From Massilia violaceinigra (GTDB taxonomy: Bacteria > Pseudomonadota > Gammaproteobacteria > Burkholderiales > Burkholderiaceae_D): DNA of 64,000 bases. Below are positions 16,853 to 26,114 of the stretch, piece after piece. The notes under the pieces were generated by a model. That model was not told the origin of the DNA. It saw nothing but the letters and a program-made list of their open reading frames with translations, and searched no databases. The stretch is taken from the NCBI RefSeq assembly GCF_002752675.1, contig NZ_CP024608.1:5890001-5954000 (forward strand), given 5' to 3'. The translations under genes were made by a program, and so were the position numbers. Each line of letters begins with the position of its first letter. The stretch's first letter is position 1.

Positions 16853-17755
16853 TTACGAGGACTGTTCCAGCGCGCGCTGCATCTCGTTCATCTCCGCCAC
16901 CAGCCAGGCGCGGAAGCGCTGCACCTTCGGCATGTTCTCCTTGCTGCGGTTGACCATGAAGCGGTAGCCGCTGCCGAAGGGCGCGCTGCGGCAGCTGATC
17001 TGGCGCAGCGACCCTTTCAGGATATCCTGGAACGCGATCCCGTACGCCACCAGCGCAATCCCCTGCCCCGCCACCGCCGCCTGCGCCAGCACGCCCCAGT
17101 GGCTGTAACCGCGCGAAAAATCGTATTTACCCTTCAAGGCCTTGTTCTCGTTGAGCAGCTGCAGCCAGGATTCGGTCGAGTTCTCGTACAGCAGCGGGAA
17201 ATTGGGCAGGTCGGCCAGGGTCAGCTCAGTCTGCCCCGGCGCCAGCAGGTCCGGGCTGTAGACGGCGATCAGGCGCTCGCGAAACAGCAGCGCCGGGTCG
17301 CCATCGCTCACCGGTCCGTAACGCACCGCCACGTCGCTGCTGTCGTCTTCCAGGTTGACCGGCGCGTCGTTCGAATCGAGCCGGATATCGAGTTCCGGAT
17401 ACAGCTTGGTAAACCGGTGCATGCGCGGCACCAGCCACTTGATGGCGAACGAATGGGTGGTCGAGATGCGCAGCACCGACTCCTCGTCGCCGCCTTGCAG
17501 GGCGCCGACCTTGGCGCGCAGTTCGATGAGCATGCGCCCCACCGCCACCGCCAGCTCCTGGCCCTTGGCGGTCAAGGTCACATGGCGCGGATGGCGGATG
17601 AACAGGGCGAAACCCAGGTTTTCTTCGAGCTGCTTGACCTGCTGGCTGATCGCCGCCGGCGTCTTGTGCAGCTCTTGGGCGGCCAGCTTGAAGCTGCCCC
17701 AGCGCGCGGCGCAGTCGAAGTCGACCAGGCCGGAAAGCGTGCGCAGCGGCTTCAT
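16853..17755 (-). CDS. LysR-family transcriptional regulator (GcvA-like)
   Basis: The 300-residue protein has an N-terminal winged helix-turn-helix: GSFKLAAQELHKTPAAISQQ at about residues 20-39 is the recognition region. The effector-binding domain from about residue 90 contains STTHSFAIKWLVPRMHRF and DVAVRYGPVSDG, both typical of the GcvA subgroup. It binds DNA as a tetramer and responds to a small molecule that is not predictable. It is divergent from the epimerase-like gene at 17860, and the roughly 100-bp gap between them is AT-rich, so that gene is the likeliest target. Confidence 0.93.
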   Translation of the reverse strand: MKPLRTLSGLVDFDCAARWGSFKLAAQELHKTPAAISQQVKQLEENLGFALFIRHPRHVTLTAKGQELAVAVGRMLIELRAKVGALQGGDEESVLRISTTHSFAIKWLVPRMHRFTKLYPELDIRLDSNDAPVNLEDDSSDVAVRYGPVSDGDPALLFRERLIAVYSPDLLAPGQTELTLADLPNFPLLYENSTESWLQLLNENKALKGKYDFSRGYSHWGVLAQAAVAGQGIALVAYGIAFQDILKGSLRQISCRSAPFGSGYRFMVNRSKENMPKVQRFRAWLVAEMNEMQRALEQSS

Positions 17756-17859
17756 GCATATCCCATGAATAAGATTTTCTTGCTCATCGGTTCAATTTTT
17801 CTCGGTTGTTGAATCGCCATACTAAGCAGAAAATATACTGGAATCAACAAGGGAATGCG

Positions 17860-18798
17860 ATGCGCAAGAATATATTGGTGATAGGGGGTACCCGCTACTT
17901 CGGCAAGCTGCTGGTGCAGCGTTTGCTCAACGCGGGTCACCAGGTGACGATTGCCACGCGCGGCATCACCGCCGACCCGTTCGGCGCGCGCATTTCCCGC
18001 ATCCGGGTCGACCGCCGCAACGAACACGCCATGCGCGCCGCGTTTGCGCACCTTTCGGGCACTGACGGCTACGACATCGTCTACGACCAGATGTGCTACA
18101 GCCCTCTGGACGCCGCCATCGCCGTCAAGGTCTTCGCCGGCAAGGTGAAACGCTACATCGTCGCCTCCACCATCGACGTCTACCGCGACCTGCTCGGCCG
18201 CCAGGATGCGCCGTTCGCGGAAGACGACATCAATATGCTCGCCCAGCCGATCGACACGCGCTATCCCTGGCACGACCCGAAACTGGCCACCCAGAGCTAC
18301 GTGACGGGCAAGCTGCAGGCCGAAGCCTATCTGTACCGCGACGGCTCGCTGCCCCTGGTGACGGTGCGCATCGGGCACGTGCTGGCGGGCGCCGAGGACT
18401 TTACCGGGCGCCTGGCCCATTACGTCGACCTGGTGCGCCAGCACGCGCCCCTGCGCTACGCCAATGCGGCCGCCGCCAGCTCCTTCATGAGCGCCCAGGG
18501 CACCAGCAATTTCCTGCTGTGGGCCGGCGCCCAGGATTTCCTGGGACCGGTCAACGCGGCCTGCGACGGCGGCTTGTCGGCGTTCGACCTGTACCAGCGC
18601 ATCGGCATGCTGCTCGACGTGCCGGTGCGCGCGCTGCCGGCCAAGCCGCCGGTTGCCGCCGGCGAACTGAGTCCCTTCGACTATCCGGCCCCGTACATGA
18701 TGGACACCGCCCGCGCGGCGCAGCTGGGCTACCGCTTCGGCCACAGCGACGACTGGCTCGATCACCTGATCCTGCAGCACGACCTGGCCTTCGTCTGA
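17860..18798 (+). CDS. NAD-dependent epimerase/dehydratase family protein
   Basis: The ATG at 17860 gives a 312-residue protein starting RKNILVIGGTRYFGKLLVQ. This holds a Rossmann nucleotide-binding loop in the variant GGTRYFG of extended short-chain dehydrogenases. The canonical Ser/Tyr-x3-Lys is partly visible: ASTIDVYRDL and QSYVTGKLQAEAYLY, with Y-x3-K in the latter. The protein is an oxidoreductase or epimerase acting on a nucleotide sugar or a similar substrate. Divergence from the GcvA-like regulator suggests inducible expression. No biosynthetic cluster surrounds it, so its substrate stays open. Confidence 0.85.
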   Translation: MRKNILVIGGTRYFGKLLVQRLLNAGHQVTIATRGITADPFGARISRIRVDRRNEHAMRAAFAHLSGTDGYDIVYDQMCYSPLDAAIAVKVFAGKVKRYIVASTIDVYRDLLGRQDAPFAEDDINMLAQPIDTRYPWHDPKLATQSYVTGKLQAEAYLYRDGSLPLVTVRIGHVLAGAEDFTGRLAHYVDLVRQHAPLRYANAAAASSFMSAQGTSNFLLWAGAQDFLGPVNAACDGGLSAFDLYQRIGMLLDVPVRALPAKPPVAAGELSPFDYPAPYMMDTARAAQLGYRFGHSDDWLDHLILQHDLAFV

Positions 18799-18855
18799 GC
18801 GGTCGGGGGGCCGCGAAAGCGATCGACTATAATTCGCCGGACAGGGCCGTCACTC

Positions 18856-21306
18856 TTGGCACGGCCCGCCCTGGCGGACATCGTTTTGACTACAGACACC
18901 TTTTTCCGGCGCTGGATGACGCGCAAATACATCATCCGCGCCGTGCTGCTGGCGCTTGCCGCCGGCCTGCTGATGGTACTTGGCTTGCTCGGCTACTTTT
19001 ATGGCGTGATCGTGCCGCGCGTGCCGGCCATCGACGCGGTGACCGATTACCGCCCCAAGATCCCGCTGCGCATCTACACCGCCGACAATGTGCTGATCGG
19101 CGAATTCGGCGAAGAACACCGCGACTTCATCCCGATCGGGCAGGTGCCGCCGATGATGAAAAACGCCGTGCTGGCCATCGAAGACACGCGCTTCTACACG
19201 CACGGCGGCGTGGACTGGATCCGCGCGGCCGGGGCGGTGCGCGCCAACCTGCGCGGCGGCTTTCGCGAAGGGGCGTCGACCATCACCATGCAGGTGGCCC
19301 GTAACTTCTTCCTCACGCGCGACAAGGTCCTGGGACGCAAGGCCGACGAAATCGCCCTCGCCTTCAAGATCGAGAACGCGCTCAAGAAGGACAAGATTCT
19401 CGAACTGTATATGAACCAGATTTTCCTGGGACGGCGCTCGTACGGCTTTTCCAGCGCCGCCCAGGCGTATTTCGGCAAGCGCCTCGACCAGCTCTCGATC
19501 GCCGAAATGGCCATGCTGGCCGGCGTGCCGCGCGACCCGGTCGCCAACAACCCGGTCGTCAACCCGCGCAACGCCAAGCAGCGGCAGATGGTCGTACTCA
19601 GGCGCATGCGCGAGCTGGGCTACCTCAGCGACGCCCAGTACGCGAGCGCGAAAGAGGAGCCGATGCGGATCGCCGCCAAGCGCCAGGAATTCGACACCCA
19701 CGCCGAATACGTGGCCGAACTGGCGCGCCAGGTGGTGTTCGAGCAGTACCGGGATGACGCCTACACGCGCGGCATCAGCGTCTACACCACCATCCTCAAG
19801 GCCGAACAGGACGCCGCCTACGACTCGCTGCGCCGCAACGTGCTGGCCTACGACCAGCGGCACGGCTACCGCGGCCCGGAATCGTTCATCGACATGCCCT
19901 CCGACCCGGAAGAACGGGCCGACGAAGTGCGCGAGGAGCTGCGCAAGCGCCCCGTCAGCGACGGCCTGCTGCCGACCGTGGTGACCGAGGTATCGGCCAA
20001 AATGGTCGCCGTCGAAACCATGGACGGCGAGCGCATCGAAATCACCGGCGCCGGTTTGCGCTTCGCCGCGCCCGCGCTGGCGGCCGGCGCCAAGGCCGCC
20101 ATCAAGCTGCGCCCCGGCGCGGTGGTGCGCATCGCCCAGGACAAGAGCAAAGGCAAGGAGAAGGAGAAGGACGACAAACCATGGTCGATCGTCCAGCTGC
20201 CGCAGGTGGCGGCCGGCTTCGTGGCGATCGATTCGGCCACCGGGGCATACCACGCGCTGGTGGGCGGCTTCGATTACGGCCTGCACAAGTACAACCACGT
20301 CACCCAGGCCTGGCGCCAGCCCGGCTCCGCGATCAAGCCGTTTGTCTACTCGGCTTCCATCGAAAAGGGGTATTCGCCGGGCACCCGCATCCTCGATGAA
20401 GCGCTCGAGATGCCGAGCGGCGCCGGCGCCACCTGGACGCCGCAGAACGACGACGGCAAATTCGACGGCGACGTGTCCATGCGGCGCGCGCTGGTGCACT
20501 CGAAGAACGTGCCGTCGGTACGCCTGCTGCGCGCCATCGAGGTCGGCTACGGCCATGAATTCCTCGGCAAGTTCGGCTTCGACCTGACCCGCCACCCTAA
20601 AAACCTGACCATGGCGCTTGGCACCGGCGCGGTCACGCCGCTGCAGCTGGCGGGCGCGTATGCGGTGTTCGCCAATGGTGGCTTCGCGGTCAAGCCCTAC
20701 CTGATCGCAAAAATCACGGACGGCAACGGCACTATCCTGCTTGAAACGCCGGTGCCCGCGGTCGGCGAGGAGAGCATGCGCGTGATCGACCAGCGCAACG
20801 CCTTCATGGTCGACAGCATGCTGCGCGACGTGACCCGTTCCGGCACCGCCGCCGGCGCCACCAGGCAGCTTGGCCGCAGCGACCTGGCCGGCAAGACCGG
20901 CACCACCAGCGACGCCTTCGACGGCTGGTTCGCCGGCTATGCCGGCAACGTGGTCGGCGTAGCCTGGATGGGGTACGACGAGCCGCGTTCGCTGGGCGGG
21001 CGCGAATTCGGCGCCACCCTGGCCATGCCGATCTGGATCGACTACATGCGCGCCGCGCTCGACAAGCGTCCCGTCAAGGAACGCGCCGTGCCCGAAGGCG
21101 TGATGCGCGAGGATGACGACTGGATCTATGCCGAATACGCGGGCAGCACCGAATTCAAGACCATCGACATGGACGCGCTGCCGGGCGAACCTGGCGAGCC
21201 TGGCGAACCGGCCGTGCCGGGCCAGGCGCCGGTTCCGGGCTTGCCCGCCGTGCCGCCGGTGCCGCCGCAGCCGGTGCACGGCGCGGAATCGCAGGCCGGC
21301 GGTTAG
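18856..21306 (+). CDS. mrcA: Penicillin-binding protein 1A (bifunctional peptidoglycan synthase)
   Basis: PBP1A polymerises lipid II and cross-links the strands. A membrane anchor (about residues 25-50) precedes the GT51 glycosyltransferase domain with AIEDTRFYTHGGVD and GASTITMQVARNFF. The transpeptidase domain has the nucleophile motif SAIK (in PGSAIKPFVYSA), SKN and KTGTTSDAF. A linker/OB-like insert holds a charged KSKGKEKEKDDK stretch near residue 435. The C-terminus is Pro/Gly/Glu-rich (GEPGEPGEP repeats). Length is normal for the class. The start is uncertain: TTG 18856, TTG 18886 and ATG 18916 are all in frame and none has a strong ribosome site. Confidence 0.95.
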   Translation: MARPALADIVLTTDTFFRRWMTRKYIIRAVLLALAAGLLMVLGLLGYFYGVIVPRVPAIDAVTDYRPKIPLRIYTADNVLIGEFGEEHRDFIPIGQVPPMMKNAVLAIEDTRFYTHGGVDWIRAAGAVRANLRGGFREGASTITMQVARNFFLTRDKVLGRKADEIALAFKIENALKKDKILELYMNQIFLGRRSYGFSSAAQAYFGKRLDQLSIAEMAMLAGVPRDPVANNPVVNPRNAKQRQMVVLRRMRELGYLSDAQYASAKEEPMRIAAKRQEFDTHAEYVAELARQVVFEQYRDDAYTRGISVYTTILKAEQDAAYDSLRRNVLAYDQRHGYRGPESFIDMPSDPEERADEVREELRKRPVSDGLLPTVVTEVSAKMVAVETMDGERIEITGAGLRFAAPALAAGAKAAIKLRPGAVVRIAQDKSKGKEKEKDDKPWSIVQLPQVAAGFVAIDSATGAYHALVGGFDYGLHKYNHVTQAWRQPGSAIKPFVYSASIEKGYSPGTRILDEALEMPSGAGATWTPQNDDGKFDGDVSMRRALVHSKNVPSVRLLRAIEVGYGHEFLGKFGFDLTRHPKNLTMALGTGAVTPLQLAGAYAVFANGGFAVKPYLIAKITDGNGTILLETPVPAVGEESMRVIDQRNAFMVDSMLRDVTRSGTAAGATRQLGRSDLAGKTGTTSDAFDGWFAGYAGNVVGVAWMGYDEPRSLGGREFGATLAMPIWIDYMRAALDKRPVKERAVPEGVMREDDDWIYAEYAGSTEFKTIDMDALPGEPGEPGEPAVPGQAPVPGLPAVPPVPPQPVHGAESQAGG

Positions 21307-21432
21307 CCGATGGCCCGCCGGTTCCGCCATTGGCGGAACCGACGCAGTATTTGCATTTCGCTTCCGCGTTTGCGCTTTGCCAGCTATGATGAGACGCTTT
21401 TTTAGCCCCCCTTTCTCATACTGGAGCAGTCG

Positions 21433-23415
21433 ATGGCGAACGTCGCCCTAGCCGGACCAAAAGAAATCACGATCAGGGGAGTCCTCCTCGGAATCGTCAT
21501 CACCCTCGTCTTTACAGCCGCCCAGGTCTACCTGGGCCTGAAAGTCGGCCTCACCTTCGCCACCTCGATCCCGGCCGCCGTCATCTCGATGGCGCTCCTG
21601 AGCGCCTTCAAGGACGCCACCATCCAGGAAAACAACATCGTCCAGACCATCGCTTCGGCGGCGGGCACCCTGGCATCGGTGATCTTCGTGCTGCCAGGGC
21701 TGCTGATGATCGGCTGGTGGGCGCACGTGCCGTTCTGGCCGACCTTCGGCGCCTGCGCCATCGGCGGCGTGCTGGGCGTGATGTATACAGTACCGCTGCG
21801 GCGCGCGCTGGTGTCGCAGTCCGACCTGCCCTATCCCGAAGGCGTGGCCGCGGCCGAAGTGCTAAAGGTCGGCACCTCCTCGCGCAGCGGCGCGGCGGAA
21901 GGCAAACTCGGTCTGATGGCCGTCATCTGGGGCAGCGTGACCTCCGCGCTGTTCGCGGCCGCCGCCGGCGCCAAGCTGATGGCGGGCGAAGTAGCCGTCT
22001 ATTTCAAAGCCGGTTCCGGCGCCACCGGCATCGGCGCCGCCAGTTCGCTCGCGCTTCTGGGCGCCGGCCACCTGATGGGCATCACCGTCGGCATCGCCAT
22101 GCTGGTCGGCCTGATCATCGCCTGGGCCGTCCTGGTGCCTGTCTTGACGTCGATGGACCCGATGCCCGCCCTGTCGGCCGCCGACCACGCGCTCGGCGTA
22201 TGGAGCAAACAGGTGCGCATCATCGGCGCCGGCACCATTGGCGCCGCCGCCATCGTTACCCTGGCGGGCCTGGGCAAGCCGGTGCTGGGCGGCCTCAAGT
22301 CGGCCCTCGAAACGGCGCGCAAGGCCAAGATGACCGGCGCCGAGATCCCGCGCGCCGACCAGGATCTGCCGATCTTCATCGTCGGCCTGGTCACCCTGCT
22401 GGCCATGGTGCCCGCCGGCTGGCTGCTGGCCAGCTTCCTGCAGGGCGGCGTTCTGTCGAGCCTCGCGCTGCCGCTGGTCGCGGTGGGCGTCGGCTACATC
22501 CTGGTGGCCGGCGTGTTCGCCGCCGCCGTGTGCGGCTATATGGCGGGCCTGATCGGTTCATCGAATTCGCCGGTGTCCGGCATCGCCATCCTCACCATCC
22601 TGGGGGCGTCGCTGAGCGTCGGTTTCGTCGGCAAACACATCATGGGCCCGGAAGTGGCGCATGCACTGGTCGCTTATGCGCTGTTCGTCACCACCGTGGT
22701 GCTGGCGGTGGCCGTTATCGGTAACGACAACCTGCAAGACCTGAAAACCGGCCAGCTGGTTGGCGCCACACCGTGGAAGCAGCAAGTCGGCCTGCTGATC
22801 GGCGTCGGTGCCGGTTCGGCGGTGGTGCCGCTGGTGCTCGAACTGCTGAACCGCGCCAATGGCTTTGCCGGCGCGCCGAACGTCGGCGTGATCTCGGACA
22901 ATCCGCTGGCGGCCCCGCAGGCCACGCTGATTTCGACCCTGGCCAAGGGCGTCATCGGCAATAACCTCGAGTGGGACCTGGTCGGTTACGGTGCCTTGCT
23001 TGGCCTGCTGCTGGTGGTCGTCAATTTCGTCGTCAAGAAGGCCAGCGGCGATCGTTACAGCCTGCCGCCGCTCGGCGTGGGCCTGGCGATCTACCTGCCA
23101 AGCGCGGTGACCGCGCCGGTGGTGGTCGGCGCCGTCGCCGGCTGGCTGTTCGAACGCGCCGTGAGCAGCGCGACCTGGGGCGAAACGGCCAAGCGTATCG
23201 GTGTCCTGATCATGTCCGGCTTTATCGTCGGCGAGAGCCTGTTCAACGTCGGCCTGGCCGGCTTGATCGTCGCCTCGGGTGTGGGCGAACCGCTGGCCAT
23301 CGCCAACGGCATGAGCGAAACGACGCACATGCTGATCGCCCTGGTGCTGGGCGGTGCGATTGTCAGCGGCCTGTATCGCTGGGCCGCGCGCAGCGCACAA
23401 AAAATCGCTGCCTGA
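21433..23415 (+). CDS. OPT-family oligopeptide/metal-chelate transporter
   Basis: The 660-residue protein is an integral membrane transporter of about 15-16 helices. The start EITIRGVLLGIVITLVFTAA, the early conserved stretch AQVYLGLKVGLTFATSIPAA and SGSSNSPVSG-like segments (LIGSSNSPVSGIAILTI) are characteristic of bacterial OPT proteins. The family imports oligopeptides or metal chelates with protons. It follows PBP1A by about 125 bases with CTGGAG before the ATG. Together with the POT transporter upstream it suggests that peptides are an important nutrient. Substrate is unknown. Confidence 0.95.
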   Translation: MANVALAGPKEITIRGVLLGIVITLVFTAAQVYLGLKVGLTFATSIPAAVISMALLSAFKDATIQENNIVQTIASAAGTLASVIFVLPGLLMIGWWAHVPFWPTFGACAIGGVLGVMYTVPLRRALVSQSDLPYPEGVAAAEVLKVGTSSRSGAAEGKLGLMAVIWGSVTSALFAAAAGAKLMAGEVAVYFKAGSGATGIGAASSLALLGAGHLMGITVGIAMLVGLIIAWAVLVPVLTSMDPMPALSAADHALGVWSKQVRIIGAGTIGAAAIVTLAGLGKPVLGGLKSALETARKAKMTGAEIPRADQDLPIFIVGLVTLLAMVPAGWLLASFLQGGVLSSLALPLVAVGVGYILVAGVFAAAVCGYMAGLIGSSNSPVSGIAILTILGASLSVGFVGKHIMGPEVAHALVAYALFVTTVVLAVAVIGNDNLQDLKTGQLVGATPWKQQVGLLIGVGAGSAVVPLVLELLNRANGFAGAPNVGVISDNPLAAPQATLISTLAKGVIGNNLEWDLVGYGALLGLLLVVVNFVVKKASGDRYSLPPLGVGLAIYLPSAVTAPVVVGAVAGWLFERAVSSATWGETAKRIGVLIMSGFIVGESLFNVGLAGLIVASGVGEPLAIANGMSETTHMLIALVLGGAIVSGLYRWAARSAQKIAA

Positions 23416-23538
23416 GTACCCGGGCGCCTCCCCGGCGCCTGCTTCCCTCGCCCAGGATGCCGGCCGGCGTCCTGGCGAACCATGGATGAGCTCGTTCGAT
23501 GCTACACTTATTGTCGTTCGAATACTATTCCACGCACG

Positions 23539-24279
23539 ATGGCGCCATCCCGACTCAGTCTCCTTATTGCCGCGCCCATCGTGCTGGTGTCCGCCCTTGC
23601 GCTGGGCCTGGGCGTGGTGCTGCAAGCGACCCGCCTTGACGACACCACGCGCGCCATCGACGAATCGCGGCTGCGCTTCACCCTCGACGAATTGCGCACC
23701 CAGTTCGAGGCGCGCATGGCGCTCGGCCTGCCGCTCAACGCCCTGCCCGACGCCGCCGCGGTACTCGAACGCGAACTGCGGCGCGACCCCGACATCGTCT
23801 CCATCAGCGTGATCGACAACGCCGCCGCCAGCGTGTTTCGCGCGGGCGCCGCCGATGCAGGTGCTCCGGCGCTGCTCGGGCAGGCCGCCGCGCGCGACTG
23901 GCTGCTGCGCGAGCCGGGTTTCATCACCCTCGGCGCGCGCCTGTCGCAGCCGGGCGGCATCCCGGCCGGCACGCTGCTGCTGCGCCATGCCACGCACCGC
24001 CAGGCCGGCGCCATCGCGCTGGTGGCGCGCGAACTGACCCTGGCCACCGTGTGCGCGGTGCTGCTCACCACCTTCTGTTTCGTGTTCGGCGTGGACCTGC
24101 TGGTGCGGCGCATGGACGACACCCTGGCGCGCATGAACGCGGCGCTCGGCCTGCCCCCGTCCGGCGACGGCGCCGCGCCGCACGCCGCCGCGCTGGTGGG
24201 CGACGTCAACCTGGCGGCGGCCAACGCGCTGCACGACCTGGCGGCGGGGCGCGACACGCTGGCCCCGGCCCCCGAATGA
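23539..24279 (+). CDS. Membrane sensor-like protein, two helices with periplasmic domain
   Basis: The 246-residue product from ATG 23539 has an N-terminal membrane segment (SLLIAAPIVLVSALALGLG). A periplasmic region of about 150 residues is rich in Asp/Arg/Ala, with a PAS/Cache-like pattern (RRDPDIVSISVIDNAAASVF). A second membrane segment (LTLATVCAVLLTTFCFVFGV) and a short cytoplasmic tail end it. This is the input half of a sensor without an output domain. Its last four bases overlap the next start (ATGA), so the two proteins are made together. The next protein has a similar input layout, so a heteromeric receptor is plausible. No ligand can be named. Confidence 0.75.
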   Translation: MAPSRLSLLIAAPIVLVSALALGLGVVLQATRLDDTTRAIDESRLRFTLDELRTQFEARMALGLPLNALPDAAAVLERELRRDPDIVSISVIDNAAASVFRAGAADAGAPALLGQAAARDWLLREPGFITLGARLSQPGGIPAGTLLLRHATHRQAGAIALVARELTLATVCAVLLTTFCFVFGVDLLVRRMDDTLARMNAALGLPPSGDGAAPHAAALVGDVNLAAANALHDLAAGRDTLAPAPE

Positions 24280-26018
24280 TGCACGTGCAGCGGCGCGACC
24301 GCGAACTGTACGCGCGCCCCACGCGCCGGCTGTGCGCCTTCGTGCTGGCCGTGATGCTGCTCACGCAAGTGGCGCTGGCCGCGTATGCCTGGTCGCTGTC
24401 GCACCAGCGCTTCCTGCCCGCGCTCGAACGCAAGGCCCAGACCATCGGCCAGGCGCTGGCGGGGCGGCTGGCGCGCGCCATCGACCAGGGCACGCCGCTG
24501 GCGCAGGCCGCGGGCAGCGGCGGCGCGTGGGAAGCCATCCTGGCGCGCCATAACGACATCGCCTACATCCTTCTCACCGATGCCAGCGGCAAGGTGCTGT
24601 ACCGCGGCGGCAAGGGCGCCGAAGTGATCGCGCCGGAGAACTACCTGGACACCCGCGCCGACATCGTGCACCGCTACGTCCGCCATGGGCAGGTGCACGT
24701 GGGCGTGGAACGCGGTTACGTGCGAACGCAAATGTCGGCGCTGCGCTACGATCTGGCGGTGCTGCTGCTCGCCAGCCTGTGCATCGCGTTCGAGGCGCTG
24801 TGGTTCATCGTCACCCTGAATTTTTCGGCTCCCGTGCGCCAGGTAATCGCCGTCATGAGCCACATGGCCGCCGGCGACTTTCGCCACCGCGCCGCCGCCG
24901 GCCCGCCCGATGGTCTCGCAGCGCGCCTGAACCAGCTTCAAGCGCGCATCAACGACGGCTTTCGCGAGGTCGCCCGGCGCGCGGCGGCACCGGCGCAGCA
25001 AGCCGTCGGCGCCATTGTGCTGCGCCGCCTGCGCGCGCGTTATCGCTTCGACGAAGACGGCAGCGGCGGCCCGCTGGCGCGCCAGCGCATCGTCACCGTG
25101 CGCCTGCTCACCTTTTTGTGCGTATTTGCCGCGCTGCTGGTGCAGCCGGTGCTGGCGCCGCACGCGGGCGCCTCGCCCCTGCCGGTCAGCGCCTTCGTGC
25201 TGGCGCTGATATTCACGCTGGCCTGGACCGGACCCTGGTCGGACCGGGTTGGCCGCCGGCGCGGCTATATGACCGGGGCACTGGCAACGGCGGCGGCCCT
25301 GGCCTGCACCCCGCTTGCCCCCAATCTGGCGCTGCTGTTGCTGGCGCGCGCCGCCGGAGGAGTCGGCGTGGCGCTGATGCTCAGCGCCTGCCACGGCTAC
25401 GTGCACGACAACGCCGACGCCAGCGGCAACGCGCGCGGACTGGCCCTGCTGGCCGGCGGCGCGGCGCTGGCGGCCTGCTGCGCCCCGGCTGCCGGCGCCG
25501 TGCTGGCCGACCATCTCGGTTACGCCGGCACTTGCTTCGCCGGCGCCGTGGTCGCGCTGGCCGGCGCCGCCCTGGCCGCAGCGGTGCTGGACCGGCGCAG
25601 CGCCCGCCCGCGCTTGCCCATACCCGTGCAGCGCCCGTCCCTGGCGGCGCCCGCCGTCGTGGCGGCAGCCTTCCTGTACTCCGGCGTTTTCATGTTCCTG
25701 ATCCCTTTGACGACGGCGCAGCGGGACGACGCCGGCCTGCTCCCCCTCCTCGGCGGCTTGGCCGCGGCGCTGCTGGCGCTCCTGTTCGCGCGCATCCGCC
25801 CACTGGGCAGAGGCTTGAGCCTGCTGGCCGGCGTGGCCGCGGCGGCGGGTCCCGTCGCCGCCGCCCTGCTCGTGCGCGATCCCGGGCCGGCCGGCGCCAT
25901 GCTGATGCTCGGCGCAGCCACCCTGGGCACGGCGCTACTGGCGGCGCTTGGCCTGGCCGCTGTGAACCGTCCACGCAACGCAGGCGCGCCGCTCGCGGTG
26001 CCCGAGCGCTTGCCCTAG
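24276..26018 (+). CDS. Sensor-HAMP-like N-terminus fused to a major facilitator permease
   Basis: Translation starts at ATG 24276 inside the previous stop (ATGA). Of 580 residues, the first 250 form a receptor input: a membrane helix, a periplasmic Cache-like part (ILARHNDIAYILLTDASGKV), a second helix and a HAMP-like stretch (FSAPVRQVIAVMSHMAAGDF). Where a kinase or cyclase domain would follow there is instead an MFS-like permease of about 10-12 helices. It keeps the loop 2-3 motif in the form WSDRVGRRRGYMTGA (MFS D-R-x-G-R-R). The combination suggests a transporter gated by a sensed ligand or a transceptor. Substrate and partner are unknown. The PP2C gene downstream is on the same strand. 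Confidence 0.8.
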   Translation: MMHVQRRDRELYARPTRRLCAFVLAVMLLTQVALAAYAWSLSHQRFLPALERKAQTIGQALAGRLARAIDQGTPLAQAAGSGGAWEAILARHNDIAYILLTDASGKVLYRGGKGAEVIAPENYLDTRADIVHRYVRHGQVHVGVERGYVRTQMSALRYDLAVLLLASLCIAFEALWFIVTLNFSAPVRQVIAVMSHMAAGDFRHRAAAGPPDGLAARLNQLQARINDGFREVARRAAAPAQQAVGAIVLRRLRARYRFDEDGSGGPLARQRIVTVRLLTFLCVFAALLVQPVLAPHAGASPLPVSAFVLALIFTLAWTGPWSDRVGRRRGYMTGALATAAALACTPLAPNLALLLLARAAGGVGVALMLSACHGYVHDNADASGNARGLALLAGGAALAACCAPAAGAVLADHLGYAGTCFAGAVVALAGAALAAAVLDRRSARPRLPIPVQRPSLAAPAVVAAAFLYSGVFMFLIPLTTAQRDDAGLLPLLGGLAAALLALLFARIRPLGRGLSLLAGVAAAAGPVAAALLVRDPGPAGAMLMLGAATLGTALLAALGLAAVNRPRNAGAPLAVPERLP

Positions 26019-26072
26019 CCCGGGCGGCCCTAGCCCGGGCGGCCCTGGCCCGGGCGGCCCTGGCACGGGTTT
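26013..26072 (+). repeat. Four tandem 15-bp units at the end of the MFS-fusion gene
   Basis: CCCTAGCCCGGGCGG occurs twice exactly (26013-26042), then as CCCTGGCCCGGGCGG and once degenerate, running into a T6 tract at about 26070-26075. The first unit supplies the stop TAG of the MFS-fusion gene. The array may form hairpins and act as a terminator. Confidence 0.8.
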
Positions 26073-26114
26073 TTTGCCCTTACAGGCCGGACAAAGCGCA
26101 CCCTGCGTGCTAGC

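Noticed and set aside
26062..26079. Possible sigma-54 promoter TGGCACGGG...TTTTGC before the PP2C gene
   Set aside because: The spacing between the GG and GC elements is two bases too long, and the sequence is part of the tandem repeat and T-run.
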